A stretch of DNA of 64,000 nucleotides from Profundibacter sp033851955 (lineage in GTDB: Bacteria; Pseudomonadota; Alphaproteobacteria; Rhodobacterales; Rhodobacteraceae), in the NCBI GenBank assembly GCA_033851955.1, contig JAWSVK010000009.1, positions 318,502 to 382,501 of the forward strand, given 5' to 3'. Positions 35,398-43,551 of the stretch are shown piece by piece (the first letter of the stretch is position 1; each line of letters begins with the position of its first letter). The notes below the pieces were generated by a model, which ran no database searches, had not been told where the DNA came from, and was given only the letters and a program-made list of their open reading frames with translations. The position numbers and the translations under genes are program-made.

Positions 35398-36726
35398 TCA
35401 CTTGGCGTCTGCGTCGGAGGACGCATGGCCATAATGGGCGTTAAAGTCGTCTTCGATTGTCGCGGGGGTTTGGTCTGGTTTCTCAATGACACCCAGCAGC
35501 GGTAGGATGATCAAGAAGTAAGCGAACCAATAGACCGACGCGATCAGTGAAATCCAGTCATGTGGGAATTCAGTATCACGCGCACCAACCCACATCAGAA
35601 CGATGAAGTCGATGACCAGCAAGGTGAAGAACATTTTGAACATTGGGCGGAAACGACCGGAACGAACCGATGAAGTGTCCAACCAAGGCACAAGCGCCAT
35701 AACCGCAATCGAGCCGAACATTGCCAACACACCAAAGAACTTGGCATCAACCACACCAAAGGTGATCCAGTTGACAAATTGCACAGCCCAGACATCGGCC
35801 GTAAAGGCGCGCAGGATGGCGTAGAATGGCAAGAAGAACCATTCCGGCACAATGTGTGCAGGTGTCGCCAGCGGGTTCGCTTCGATGTAGTTATCAGGGT
35901 GGCCCAAGTAGTTTGGCATGAACCCGATGACCGCAAAGAAGACAGCCAAGATAACCATCAGCGCGAACAGATCCTTAATCACGAAGTAGGGCCAGAATGG
36001 CAGTGTGTCTTTCTCGGCTTCGGCTTTTGAACCACGGCGCACTTCAACCCCAGTTGGGTTTGAATTGCCTGTCGTGTGGAACGCCCAGATGTGGATCGCA
36101 ACAAGGGCAGCAATCACAAATGGCAGCAGGTAGTGCAGCGAGAAGAAGCGGTTCAGCGTGGCATTTTCCACAGCAGGTCCGCCCAGCAGCCAGCCTTGGA
36201 TGCTTTCACCAACAACAGGGATCGCGCCAAACAGGCCAGTGATCACAGTCGCACCCCAAAAGGACATTTGCCCCCATGGTAGAACGTAGCCCATGAACGC
36301 GGTGGCCATCATGGCAAGATAGATCAACATACCGATGATCCATGTCACTTCGCGTGGGGCCTTGTAGGACCCGTAGTAAAGACCGCGAAAGATGTGCATG
36401 TAGACGGCAAAGAAGAACAATGCGGCACCGTTGGCGTGCATATAGCGGATCATATGGCCGCCGAACACATTGCGCATAATGTGCTCGATGCTGGAAAACG
36501 CCAGATCGACATGCGGTGTATAGTGCATGGCCAAAACGATGCCGGTGACGATTTGCATCACCAGACAGAATGCCAACACGATGCCCCAAATCCACATCCA
36601 GTTAAGATTTTTAGGCGTTGGTATCATCAGTGTGTCATAAAGCAGCCCAACAATGGGCAGCCGAACGTGTAGCCATTTCTCAAAGCCCGATTTGGGCTCG
36701 TAATGATCGTGAGGAATTCCAGACAT
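35398..36726 (-). CDS. petB: cytochrome b of the bc1 complex
   Basis: A 442-residue membrane protein with eight hydrophobic helices and the four heme-ligand His residues in the second and fourth (MIRYMHANGAALFFFAVYMH; HYLLPFVIAALVAIHIWAFH). The Qo site motif PEWFFLPFYAILRAF is present. Length and C-terminal extension are typical of alphaproteobacterial cytochrome b. It is the middle gene of petABC, with 12 bp from petA. Confidence 0.96.
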   Translation of the reverse strand: MSGIPHDHYEPKSGFEKWLHVRLPIVGLLYDTLMIPTPKNLNWMWIWGIVLAFCLVMQIVTGIVLAMHYTPHVDLAFSSIEHIMRNVFGGHMIRYMHANGAALFFFAVYMHIFRGLYYGSYKAPREVTWIIGMLIYLAMMATAFMGYVLPWGQMSFWGATVITGLFGAIPVVGESIQGWLLGGPAVENATLNRFFSLHYLLPFVIAALVAIHIWAFHTTGNSNPTGVEVRRGSKAEAEKDTLPFWPYFVIKDLFALMVILAVFFAVIGFMPNYLGHPDNYIEANPLATPAHIVPEWFFLPFYAILRAFTADVWAVQFVNWITFGVVDAKFFGVLAMFGSIAVMALVPWLDTSSVRSGRFRPMFKMFFTLLVIDFIVLMWVGARDTEFPHDWISLIASVYWFAYFLIILPLLGVIEKPDQTPATIEDDFNAHYGHASSDADAK

Positions 36727-36738
36727 TACTCTCTCCCT

Positions 36739-37299
36739 TTAACCGAGTTTAATTGTGTTATCGTCGATGAACATATTTTCCGGAACCGGCAGGTTCTCGG
36801 GTGCTGGACCTTTACGGATGCGGCCGGAAATGTCGTAGTGCGAACCGTGGCAGGGGCAGAACCAGCCCTCAAAGTCGCCAGAGTTGCCGCCCAAAGGCAC
36901 ACAGCCAAGGTGGGTACAAACGCCCATCATCACCAGCCATTCGCCAGCTTCGTCCAAGGTGCGGTTTTCGTCAGAAGCATCCGCTTGGGGGTTTTTAACG
37001 TTGCGGCTCAACTGGTCTGGCAAATCGGCCAAAGGCGTTGTGCGGGCACGTTCAATATCTTCGGGGGTGCGGCGACGGATAAAGACCGGCTTGCCGCGCC
37101 ATTTAACAGTCAGCTGGGTGCCAACCTCGACATCTGATACATCAACAAAGATGGAGGCGAGTGCGCGCACATCGGCGGAGGCATTCATCTGGTTAACAAG
37201 CGGCCAAACGGCGGCACCTGCGGTCACTGCACCAGCACCTGCGGTGGCATAGTACAGGAAATCCCGTCGTGTTTCTGATTGGTCTTCTGCGTGGGACAC
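36739..37299 (-). CDS. petA: Rieske iron-sulfur protein of the bc1 complex
   Basis: A 186-residue Rieske subunit. A twin-arginine signal anchor (ETRRDFLYYATAGAGAV) precedes the soluble domain with CTHLGC (Cys128, His130, Cys133) and CPCHGS (Cys148, Cys150, His151), which bind the 2Fe-2S cluster and form the disulfide. It takes electrons from ubiquinol to cytochrome c1. It is the first gene of the petABC operon; the promoter must lie in the 270 bp upstream. Confidence 0.96.
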   Translation of the reverse strand: MSHAEDQSETRRDFLYYATAGAGAVTAGAAVWPLVNQMNASADVRALASIFVDVSDVEVGTQLTVKWRGKPVFIRRRTPEDIERARTTPLADLPDQLSRNVKNPQADASDENRTLDEAGEWLVMMGVCTHLGCVPLGGNSGDFEGWFCPCHGSHYDISGRIRKGPAPENLPVPENMFIDDNTIKLG

Positions 37300-37506
37300 T
37301 GGAATCCCTCCTCTGTTGATATTTGTCCGTATCAGCCAAAACTATAGACATAGCCGCAGCTGAAAACAGCGCTCCTTGGGCGGGTGTTTAACTTTGTAAT
37401 CGGGGCACGTCTAGCGCTACAGTGTTAGGTGGCCGTTAAAACCTACGAAAAAATGCTTTTTTTGCATATTAGGGGTAAATTTGCGCAGAAACATTTGCCT
37501 AAATCG

Positions 37507-37520
37507 CCGATTTAGATCAA
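37507..37520. promoter_or_regulatory. partial FNR/FnrL-like box upstream of petA
   Basis: CCGAT-TTAG-ATCAA matches TTGAT-N4-ATCAA in one half-site fully and in 3 of 5 bases in the other. It lies about 210 bp before petA in the region shared with the GST gene downstream end. Weak; could be chance. Confidence 0.25.
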
Positions 37521-37569
37521 AGTTATTTCTGACAAAAAAAGTCAGATAAGGACGCTGCTAAAGGGTCGT

Positions 37570-38169
37570 TTAGGGCCGCGTTGCCTGCATACTGGGCCGT
37601 TCCGCAAACGCGGCAAACCAATCGTCCAATGCATCGCGCCCTGTGCGCCAACTGCGGTCATCATGGCGAAAGTCGAGGTAACCCAGCGCACATGCGATCG
37701 CAATATGGCTCATGTCCAAGGGGCCGGCGAGGTGGCTCATCCAACGGGTGGTGACCGCATCCAAGGCGCGCCCAACTTTACCCCATTGCGCGTCCACCCA
37801 ATCAGCTGATTGCAGGTTTTCGGGGCGGCAGCGCGCCTCATAGACCATCAAAACCGCGGCCTCCATGATGCCGTCTGCCGTGGCCTCGAGCGTCAGCACG
37901 TCCCAGAGGCTGCGGTCGGGGTACAGACCCGCCTTGGCGCGATCATCCAGATAGCGGCAAATCACGCGGCTGTCGTAGAGCGCAGGGCCGTCAGGGCGAG
38001 TCAGGGCAGGGATTTTGCCCAGTGGATTGTGGGCGATTGGCATGCTGCCCGCGTCCAGCGGGGTGCCGCCAGCATCGACCAGTTCGACATCCCCCACCTG
38101 TCCGGTTTCGTGCAGGGTGACCAAGGCTTTGCGTACAAACGGCGAGGCGGCGGCATAGAAAAGTTGCAT
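37570..38169 (-). CDS. glutathione S-transferase family protein
   Basis: A 199-residue GST. The thioredoxin-like N-terminal domain (MQLFYAAASPFVRKALVTLHE; NPLGKIPAL; glutathione-binding Ser in LYDSRVICRYLD) is followed by the helical C-terminal domain. Substrate unknown. It is the last of a minus-strand series starting at dapF; it abuts the small gene upstream (1 bp or less between), so it is probably co-transcribed. Confidence 0.87.
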   Translation of the reverse strand: MQLFYAAASPFVRKALVTLHETGQVGDVELVDAGGTPLDAGSMPIAHNPLGKIPALTRPDGPALYDSRVICRYLDDRAKAGLYPDRSLWDVLTLEATADGIMEAAVLMVYEARCRPENLQSADWVDAQWGKVGRALDAVTTRWMSHLAGPLDMSHIAIACALGYLDFRHDDRSWRTGRDALDDWFAAFAERPSMQATRP

Positions 38170-38448
38170 TTAGAGTTTCCTTAGTTTGATGCGACCAAGC
38201 GCAGTAATATCAATTTCCACGCCGGGGCCATTTTTACCCAGACGGATTTTGCGCCTGAAACGGGCTGTGCTGTTGGCCTGTCCCGCCTCGCGACGCAGGC
38301 TGAGACCTTCATCAAGATCATCCAACGCATCCTCGGCGCGTTGATCGCGGCGGCCATGCGACAGGCTGCGCGTCACAGCATATGTGGCCAGCGCAACGCC
38401 ACCATAGCGCAGCGCAATTCCGGCAATCGGGGCAAGGGGTAGGGGCAT
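38170..38448 (-). CDS. conserved small protein, unknown function
   Basis: A 92-residue protein beginning MPLPLAPIAGIALRYGGVALATYAVTRS, a short hydrophobic segment, then a charged linker and a basic C-terminal half (FRRKIRLGKNGPGVEIDITALG). ATG 38448 is set by GGAGGA about 7 bp upstream; an upstream in-frame ATG at 38505 has no such site. I recognise no named family; it resembles small single-membrane-helix proteins seen in Rhodobacteraceae. Confidence 0.65.
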   Translation of the reverse strand: MPLPLAPIAGIALRYGGVALATYAVTRSLSHGRRDQRAEDALDDLDEGLSLRREAGQANSTARFRRKIRLGKNGPGVEIDITALGRIKLRKL

Positions 38449-38505
38449 TTTGTATCCTCCCATGACACTGGATATAATGTAGGTGCGCGCGTAGCGAATG
38501 TCCAC

Positions 38506-39129
38506 TTAGTCGCCCATAGGGGCTTTCATCAACGCGGCCAACAGCTTGGTTTCTTGGCCAACACCATAGGCCTGCAGGTGATTGGCCGCAGAGGTGCGGG
38601 CGGCGTTGGGTTTGTTTTGGCCCAGCTTCCAAGTGCCATCAACCGTATCGACATCAAAGCGGAACGGCACAATCATCCGCATCATCTTGGCCAGCGCTTC
38701 GGGTGGCATTTTATCATTGGTCCACGGAGCTTTGGGCAGCAAGCGTTCCTCGAAATGGGCGGCGAGCCGATCGATGCTGGCCCGCAATGTATCGGCAGGC
38801 ATTTGCGTTAGGGTACCGCGCAGATGCACGGCGACGTAATTCCATGTGGGCACCTGATCATCAACACCGTACCAATCAGGCGAAATGTAGCTGTCTGGGC
38901 CTGACACAGCGAGAACTGCCCGCACGGGCTGGCCGAGCGCGCGGGTGATCGGGTTGGAACGGACCAAATGCAGGTCAGCGTATTTCCCATCGGCGGACAA
39001 CACAAACGGGATGTGCGCGTTCAATGGGCCATCTTCCCCATTCACTGAAAGGGTTCCAAAACCACGCTCGCGGGCAAACCCGAGGTTGTTGTCATCGGAT
39101 GATTTACGAAAGGCGGGATTGGGGTGCAT
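38506..39129 (-). CDS. FMN-binding (PaiB-like) negative regulator family protein
   Basis: A 207-residue protein of the PaiB family with a split-barrel flavin-binding fold: GFGTLSVNGEDGPLNAHIPFVL, a SPDWYGVDDQVPTWNYVAVHLRG-type stretch that is family-diagnostic (YxS..WY....VPTWNY), and KLGQNKP near the end. PaiB in Bacillus represses sporulation and degradative-enzyme genes; in proteobacteria the role is unclear. It lies 8 bp after the GST gene at 39138. Confidence 0.85.
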   Translation of the reverse strand: MHPNPAFRKSSDDNNLGFARERGFGTLSVNGEDGPLNAHIPFVLSADGKYADLHLVRSNPITRALGQPVRAVLAVSGPDSYISPDWYGVDDQVPTWNYVAVHLRGTLTQMPADTLRASIDRLAAHFEERLLPKAPWTNDKMPPEALAKMMRMIVPFRFDVDTVDGTWKLGQNKPNAARTSAANHLQAYGVGQETKLLAALMKAPMGD

Positions 39130-39137
39130 TGGGCTGC

Positions 39138-39758
39138 CTAGGTTTTGGGCGGGAACAGGGTGACGGGATCACCGGCCTGCCATTTCGGGTATTTCTGCAT
39201 AATGTTGGTAAAACGATCGGATGCAATGAAATTCTCTAACCAATCGGACAGGTTTGGCCAAGGTTGCGCGTCAAACCACGGCTTGTCGACAAAGGCGAAC
39301 TGGCGCACGAAGGTCAGGATTGCCATGTCAGCCAGTGTCGCCGTTTGGCCAAACAAATAGGGTTGGCCGTCAAGCCTCTGCTCAAGACTGTGCAAAAAAC
39401 CTGCCGCGGTGCTGCGATCATCGTCGCTGCGTTTATATTTATATGCATCCAGCGCAGGCTTGAAATGAGTGTCTGATTGTTCGATCAGCGCGTGGCCGTC
39501 GGCGGGCATATCGAGCCAACCTTCGGGGTCATTCTGGGTTAATGCCCAAAGCATTATATCAAGGCTTTCATCGATCACCCTGTCGCTCACCAATACTGGC
39601 ACAGTGGCCTTTGGCGAGGCGGCGATCAATTCCGGTGCTTTGTCACGCAACAGGATTTCACGCAGTTCCGTGACAACGCCTGCACTGGCCAAAGCAAGGC
39701 GGGCGCGCATCGCGTAAGGGCAGCGGCGAAAGGAATAGAGGATAGGTTGCAAAATCAA
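39138..39758 (-). CDS. glutathione S-transferase family protein
   Basis: A 206-residue GST with thioredoxin-like start FRRCPYAMRARLALASAG, where the CPYAMR motif suggests a Cys-type (omega/beta-like) active site rather than Ser/Tyr. ATVPVLVSDRVIDESLDIMLWAL holds the cis-Pro and the glutathione-binding Glu-Ser. Its start overlaps the stop of the upstream small membrane gene by 4 bp. Confidence 0.88.
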   Translation of the reverse strand: MILQPILYSFRRCPYAMRARLALASAGVVTELREILLRDKAPELIAASPKATVPVLVSDRVIDESLDIMLWALTQNDPEGWLDMPADGHALIEQSDTHFKPALDAYKYKRSDDDRSTAAGFLHSLEQRLDGQPYLFGQTATLADMAILTFVRQFAFVDKPWFDAQPWPNLSDWLENFIASDRFTNIMQKYPKWQAGDPVTLFPPKT

Positions 39759-40075
39759 TCGTCTCGGTTTCGGAGGGTTTCAAGATGTTGTTTTTGCATT
39801 TCGGCTTTCTTGTGCTTCATCACATCATTGTATTCCATTTTGGCCTGCTGAATGACCATCCCCGCCTGCAACAACCAAACATAGGCCGCAAGCGCCGCCA
39901 CGGAAAAGCCGATCATCGCCCACATTGGCCAACCAAACCCAATGAACAACATCATCGGGTCCGACAGGATCAGACCAATCGACAAAAAACTGCCAAACAG
40001 TGCCCAGACCAACCCCGCCTCATTGCTGGCACTCCTGCGTGCTTTGCGAGCGAGCTTCTTTTCTTCATCGCGCAT
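39755..40075 (-). CDS. small two-helix membrane protein, unknown function
   Basis: A 106-residue protein with a basic start (RDEEKKLARKARRSASNEAG), two membrane helices (about 21-42 and 48-72), and a charged C-terminal coiled-coil-like tail (KMEYNDVMKHKKAEMQKQ). No family recognised. It sits 11 bp after mtaB and overlaps the GST gene by 4 bp, so it belongs to the dapF-mtaB transcript. Confidence 0.65.
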   Translation of the reverse strand: MRDEEKKLARKARRSASNEAGLVWALFGSFLSIGLILSDPMMLFIGFGWPMWAMIGFSVAALAAYVWLLQAGMVIQQAKMEYNDVMKHKKAEMQKQHLETLRNRDD

Positions 40076-40086
40076 ATTGAGGCCCT

Positions 40087-41352
40087 CTAATTTGGGCTGG
40101 CGACCAATTGTTTGCCGTTTTGCCCGTTGATTGTCGCCCTGATAATATGCCCTTCTATTTGGTCTGTGTCAAAAACCACTTCGGTGAATTGTTCGGTGCG
40201 GCCCATGCGCGGGCTTTCCATCAGAACGCTGTGGACCTGACCAATTTGAGCGGCCAAGTGCTTGGCAACTTGAGCCTCTCCAGCGGCGCGTAGGGTGGCA
40301 GCGCGGGCTTTGATGATAGACCCATTCACTGCAGGCATCCGCGCGGCAGGGGTGCCTTGGCGGGCGGAATAGGGAAAGACGTGCAGCCACGTCAGATCGC
40401 AATCATGCACCAACGCCCGCGAGTTTTCAAACATCGCATCCGTTTCGGTGGGGAAACCGGCGATGATATCGGCCCCAAAGGTAATGTCAGGCCGCAGGGC
40501 GCGGGCGGTTTGGGTAAATTCGATTGCGTCTTCGCGACTGTGCCGGCGTTTCATGCGCTTTAGGATCATGTTGTCGCCCGCTTGCAAGGACAGATGCAGG
40601 TGTGGCATCAAGCGCTGCTCGGTGGCGATGGCCTGCATCAAGGCGTCATCAGCTTCGATGCTGTCGATACTGGAAATCCGCAAGCGCGGCAGGTCTGGCA
40701 CCAGTTTCAAGATGCGCATCACCAGATCGCCAAAACGCGGCGCGGCGGGCAGATCGGCGCCCCAGCTGGTCAGATCAACGCCGGTTAGAACCACTTCGTT
40801 ATATCCGGTGTCGACCAGTCGCTTGATCTGATCTACCACAACCCCGGCCGGAACCGAGCGAGAATTGCCCCGCCCATAGGGGATGATGCAAAAGGTGCAG
40901 CGATGGTCGCAGCCGTTTTGCACCTGAACATAGGCACGCGAACGGGTGCCAAACCCATCTATCAAATGGCCAGCGGTTTGGGTGACCGACATGATGTCAT
41001 CAACCTGAATGCGTTCGCTGTCACCAATGAAGTCGGGACCCAGCTTGGCCCAAGTATCGGCCTGCATTTTCTCGGTGTTGCCGACGACCAAATCAACCTC
41101 GCCCATATTGGCGAATGTTTCGGGCTCTGTCTGTGCGGCGCAGCCTGTGACGATCAGCTTGGCGTCGGGATGGGCGCGCCGCAATTTGCGGATTTCCTGA
41201 CGGGCTTTGCGCACGGCTTCAGCTGTGACGGCGCAGGTGTTGACCACGACGGCGTTTTCCACGCCCGCCGATTTGGCCAAATCCTTCATGGCTTCGGTTT
41301 CATAGGAATTCAAACGGCAGCCAAGGGTGGCGAAGACGGGCGCGTCAGCCAT
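40087..41352 (-). CDS. mtaB: tRNA t6A37 methylthiotransferase MtaB
   Basis: A 421-residue radical-SAM enzyme converting t6A to ms2t6A at position 37 of ANN-decoding tRNAs. The N-terminal UPF0004 domain has cluster cysteines Cys12, Cys40 and Cys71; the radical-SAM motif is CDHRCTFC (Cys148, 152, 155). FATLGCRLNSYE at the start identifies the MtaB branch over MiaB/RimO. It follows dapF by 2 bp. Confidence 0.93.
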   Translation of the reverse strand: MADAPVFATLGCRLNSYETEAMKDLAKSAGVENAVVVNTCAVTAEAVRKARQEIRKLRRAHPDAKLIVTGCAAQTEPETFANMGEVDLVVGNTEKMQADTWAKLGPDFIGDSERIQVDDIMSVTQTAGHLIDGFGTRSRAYVQVQNGCDHRCTFCIIPYGRGNSRSVPAGVVVDQIKRLVDTGYNEVVLTGVDLTSWGADLPAAPRFGDLVMRILKLVPDLPRLRISSIDSIEADDALMQAIATEQRLMPHLHLSLQAGDNMILKRMKRRHSREDAIEFTQTARALRPDITFGADIIAGFPTETDAMFENSRALVHDCDLTWLHVFPYSARQGTPAARMPAVNGSIIKARAATLRAAGEAQVAKHLAAQIGQVHSVLMESPRMGRTEQFTEVVFDTDQIEGHIIRATINGQNGKQLVASPN

Positions 41353-41354
41353 GA

Positions 41355-42209
41355 TCAAACCGCCTTTAGGAAATCGGAGGTCAAAGTGCCGCTAAGAACA
41401 TGCATCGTCGGTCCGGTCATCCAGACACCATCGTCGCGCCAATCGATCTGTAGCGTGCCACCATCCAAATCAATCTGCACGTTGCGACCGGTCAGCCCGC
41501 GACGGGCAGCGGCCACCGCCGTGGCGCAACTGGACGAGCCGGAGGCCAGCGTGACGCCAACGCCGCGCTCCCACACTCGCATACGAATGTGGTCGGCGCC
41601 GATGATACTGGCAACCTGAACGTTGGTGCGTTCAGGGTAGAGCGGGTGGTGTTCATGAGCCGCACCAAATTCAGTCAAATCAACGGCCATCGCATCGGCG
41701 ACAAAGAACGTGCAATGCGGGTTTCCCATACCGGTGGCGGTGGGGCCGCCGTCGATTGGCAATTCCAACGTGTCCATCTCACGAGCCAACGGGACTTCGT
41801 TCCAGAGCAGCTGCGGCTGGCCCATATTAACAGACGTCAGCCCATTGCCCGCATCGATAGCATGCAGATCACCACGCGCTGTGGTTAGATGCAGCTTGGA
41901 CTGCCCGGTTTCATCCATGATGTGGCGGGCAATACAGCGGGTGGCGTTGCCGCAGGTGGCCGACAAAGAGCCGTCGGAATTGTAAAACGTCAAATGCGCG
42001 TCAGCTAGGCCATCGGTGATCACGGCCAACTGATCAAATCCGACGCCCGTACGGCGATTCCCTACCGCGCGAGCCAGATTCGGCGTGACAATATCCTGCA
42101 CATCCCGTGAATCACCACGGGCATCAACGACAACAAAGTCATTGCCCAACCCGTGCATCTTCATGAACGGCAGGGCGACAGGGTTATTTTTCATGCTCAT
42201 ACGCGCCAT
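41355..42209 (-). CDS. dapF: diaminopimelate epimerase
   Basis: A 284-residue enzyme converting LL- to meso-diaminopimelate. The two active-site cysteines are in SATCGNATRC and SGSSSCATAVAA. The start FMKMHGLGNDFVVVDAR is the family signature. Three in-frame ATGs (42209, 42200, 42194) are possible and none has a strong Shine-Dalgarno site. It is the first gene of the minus-strand series and is divergent from tRNA-Lys. Confidence 0.93.
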   Translation of the reverse strand: MARMSMKNNPVALPFMKMHGLGNDFVVVDARGDSRDVQDIVTPNLARAVGNRRTGVGFDQLAVITDGLADAHLTFYNSDGSLSATCGNATRCIARHIMDETGQSKLHLTTARGDLHAIDAGNGLTSVNMGQPQLLWNEVPLAREMDTLELPIDGGPTATGMGNPHCTFFVADAMAVDLTEFGAAHEHHPLYPERTNVQVASIIGADHIRMRVWERGVGVTLASGSSSCATAVAAARRGLTGRNVQIDLDGGTLQIDWRDDGVWMTGPTMHVLSGTLTSDFLKAV

Positions 42210-42307
42210 ATAACGGGGGTTTTGATATTATTCCAGTAAGGGATGATAAAAGGTGGCGCAAAGGGGTTGACCCCGTGGTGTTAGCTTCCTAATTAGGCGC
42301 TCTGTGT

Positions 42308-42383
42308 GGGCCGGTAGCTCAGTTGGTAGAGCAACTGACTTTTAATCAGTAGGTCTCGGGTTCGGATCCCGACCGGCTCACCA
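42308..42383 (+). tRNA. tRNA-Lys (anticodon TTT)
   Basis: A 76-nt cloverleaf: acceptor GGGCCGG pairs with CCGGCTC (one G-U), D-loop AGCTCAGTTGGTAGAGC, anticodon stem ACTGA/TCAGT around loop CTTTTAA (anticodon TTT at 42341-42343), T-arm CGGGTTCGGATCCCG, and encoded CCA at 42381-42383. Its 3' part is the attachment site of the downstream island; insertion leaves the gene intact. Confidence 0.97.
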
Positions 42384-42387
42384 GTTT
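42337..42387 (+). repeat. left attachment site of the island (attL), 51 bp
   Basis: Fifty-one bases from the anticodon stem through CCAGTTT are identical to 58960-59010. The flanking bases differ at both ends. This is the classic tRNA 3'-end core of a tyrosine integrase. Confidence 0.93.
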
Positions 42388-42626
42388 TTTAAATAAAAAC
42401 AACACGTTGTGAGGCTATCGAGCTGCGTCACTCTTGAGATACCAATGCTGGCTTTCACCGGGCTTTCACCACAGTAAGCTGTCTGCGATTCTGGCGATAT
42501 AGGAAAGTATGCTGGATTTTCAGGTTTTTAGCGATGTTCACACAGATCTCTGGAACTTTGTGAAGCCCGACGCGTTTTCGGTGGCGTCTATTTTTCGCGG
42601 CCGTTCTTCTAAATTTGGATTTCTAA
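42384..42626. other. stretch after tRNA-Lys without a clear gene
   Basis: No supported gene. A short frame from ATG 42509 begins MLDFQVFSDVHTDLWNF, faintly like the start of a metallophosphoesterase, but it does not continue as one. It may be debris from earlier insertions at this tRNA site. Confidence 0.4.
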
Positions 42627-43001
42627 GTGTCTTTGACAAAAGCGGTGGCCATCAACTCAATCGTGATAGAACCATTCGCTACGTTCCAGACGTTGCTGCG
42701 AGAAGTGCCTGTGCAAGCTAGCCTCAATGCCGTCCCATCTCGTACCAGTTATGGACGACCAGATGGTAACACCTCTGCCTCTGCTGCCTTGATGAAACAC
42801 CTTCGTAAAGTAGTGACGGAGCGAAAGAAAACCATTCACTCACTACGTCACAGGAAGGCTGATCAGTTACGGGCTGTTGAGTGTCCAGAGGAAATCAGAA
42901 AAGCCTTACTTGGTCATAGTAATAGGGAAGTTGCTGCACGCTATGGTGACGGTCACAGCTTGGAAATTTTGAAAAAAAGGCTATCAAAAACTTGGGGTTA
43001 G
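42627..43001 (+). pseudogene. remnant of a second tyrosine integrase (C-terminal end)
   Basis: The last ~60 residues of this frame read TIHSLRHRKADQLRAVECPE, then ALLGHSNREVAARYGDGHSL, the HxxR-H-Y end of a phage integrase catalytic domain. The first two-thirds of the frame does not look like an integrase and the R box is missing. It lies 240 bp inside the left end, on the opposite side from the intact integrase and with a different sequence, so it is a trace of an older element at the same tRNA. Confidence 0.7.
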
Positions 43002-43356
43002 TCGTAAAGGTTGCAAGCGGAAAAAGGTCATCAAAAATGGTAAAACAGGGAGCCAACCGAAGGTTGGACGTGTCACGTTTTAATGCCTTGGGTATCGTAT
43101 GTCAGTAAAGGGGGGTAAAGCTGCCGTTCGAATACTCCCGCGCTACTTCTGCTTACGGCCCAAAGCTGCCAATCATCTCTTGGTTTTTTTGCAATGCAGC
43201 GTTGTTGAATCCCTCAAAGCTGACACACAAGTGTTGGCGTCCGATAGTTAGGGCAAGACAGAAGTGGGCAGATCTATTTTCTGAGACATGATGCTTGATC
43301 ATTCATCTGTATTCAACTAATTTCAATCCATATACCCTATAGAGGACATATCGGCC
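43002..43356. other. non-coding stretch before the HTH-hsd operon
   Basis: I see no gene. It must hold the promoter of the HTH-hsdMS-prrC-hsdR operon. GAGGA about 11 bp before GTG 43357 is the HTH gene's ribosome-binding site. Confidence 0.5.
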
Positions 43357-43551
43357 GTGCCCAATGATGACATAATGACCGTGAAAGAACTCGCCAATTA
43401 CCTCAAAATCGCGGAGAAAACAGCCTATAGGTTTGCATCTGAGCGCAAGGTTCCGGGCTTTAAAGTGGGAAGCGCATGGCGGTTTCGCAAAAGCGAAATC
43501 GATCGCTGGATTGCTGAACAAGAACAAAAAAACGACGGAGAACAAAAATGA
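43357..43551 (+). CDS. small excisionase-type helix-turn-helix DNA-binding protein
   Basis: A 64-residue MerR/excisionase-like HTH protein: MTVKELANYLKIAEKTAYRF, then VPGFKVGSAWRFRKSEIDRW. The start is GTG 43357, with GAGGA upstream, or ATG 43375. Its stop overlaps hsdM's start in ATGA, so it is co-translated with the restriction system and is a candidate regulator of it. It could instead be an excisionase, but its position favours regulation. Confidence 0.8.
   Translation: MPNDDIMTVKELANYLKIAEKTAYRFASERKVPGFKVGSAWRFRKSEIDRWIAEQEQKNDGEQK

Noticed and set aside
43357..43551. Antitoxin of PrrC
   Set aside because: PrrC is controlled by the Hsd complex in the known system; the HTH protein has no toxin-binding features and overlaps hsdM, so regulation of the operon is likelier.
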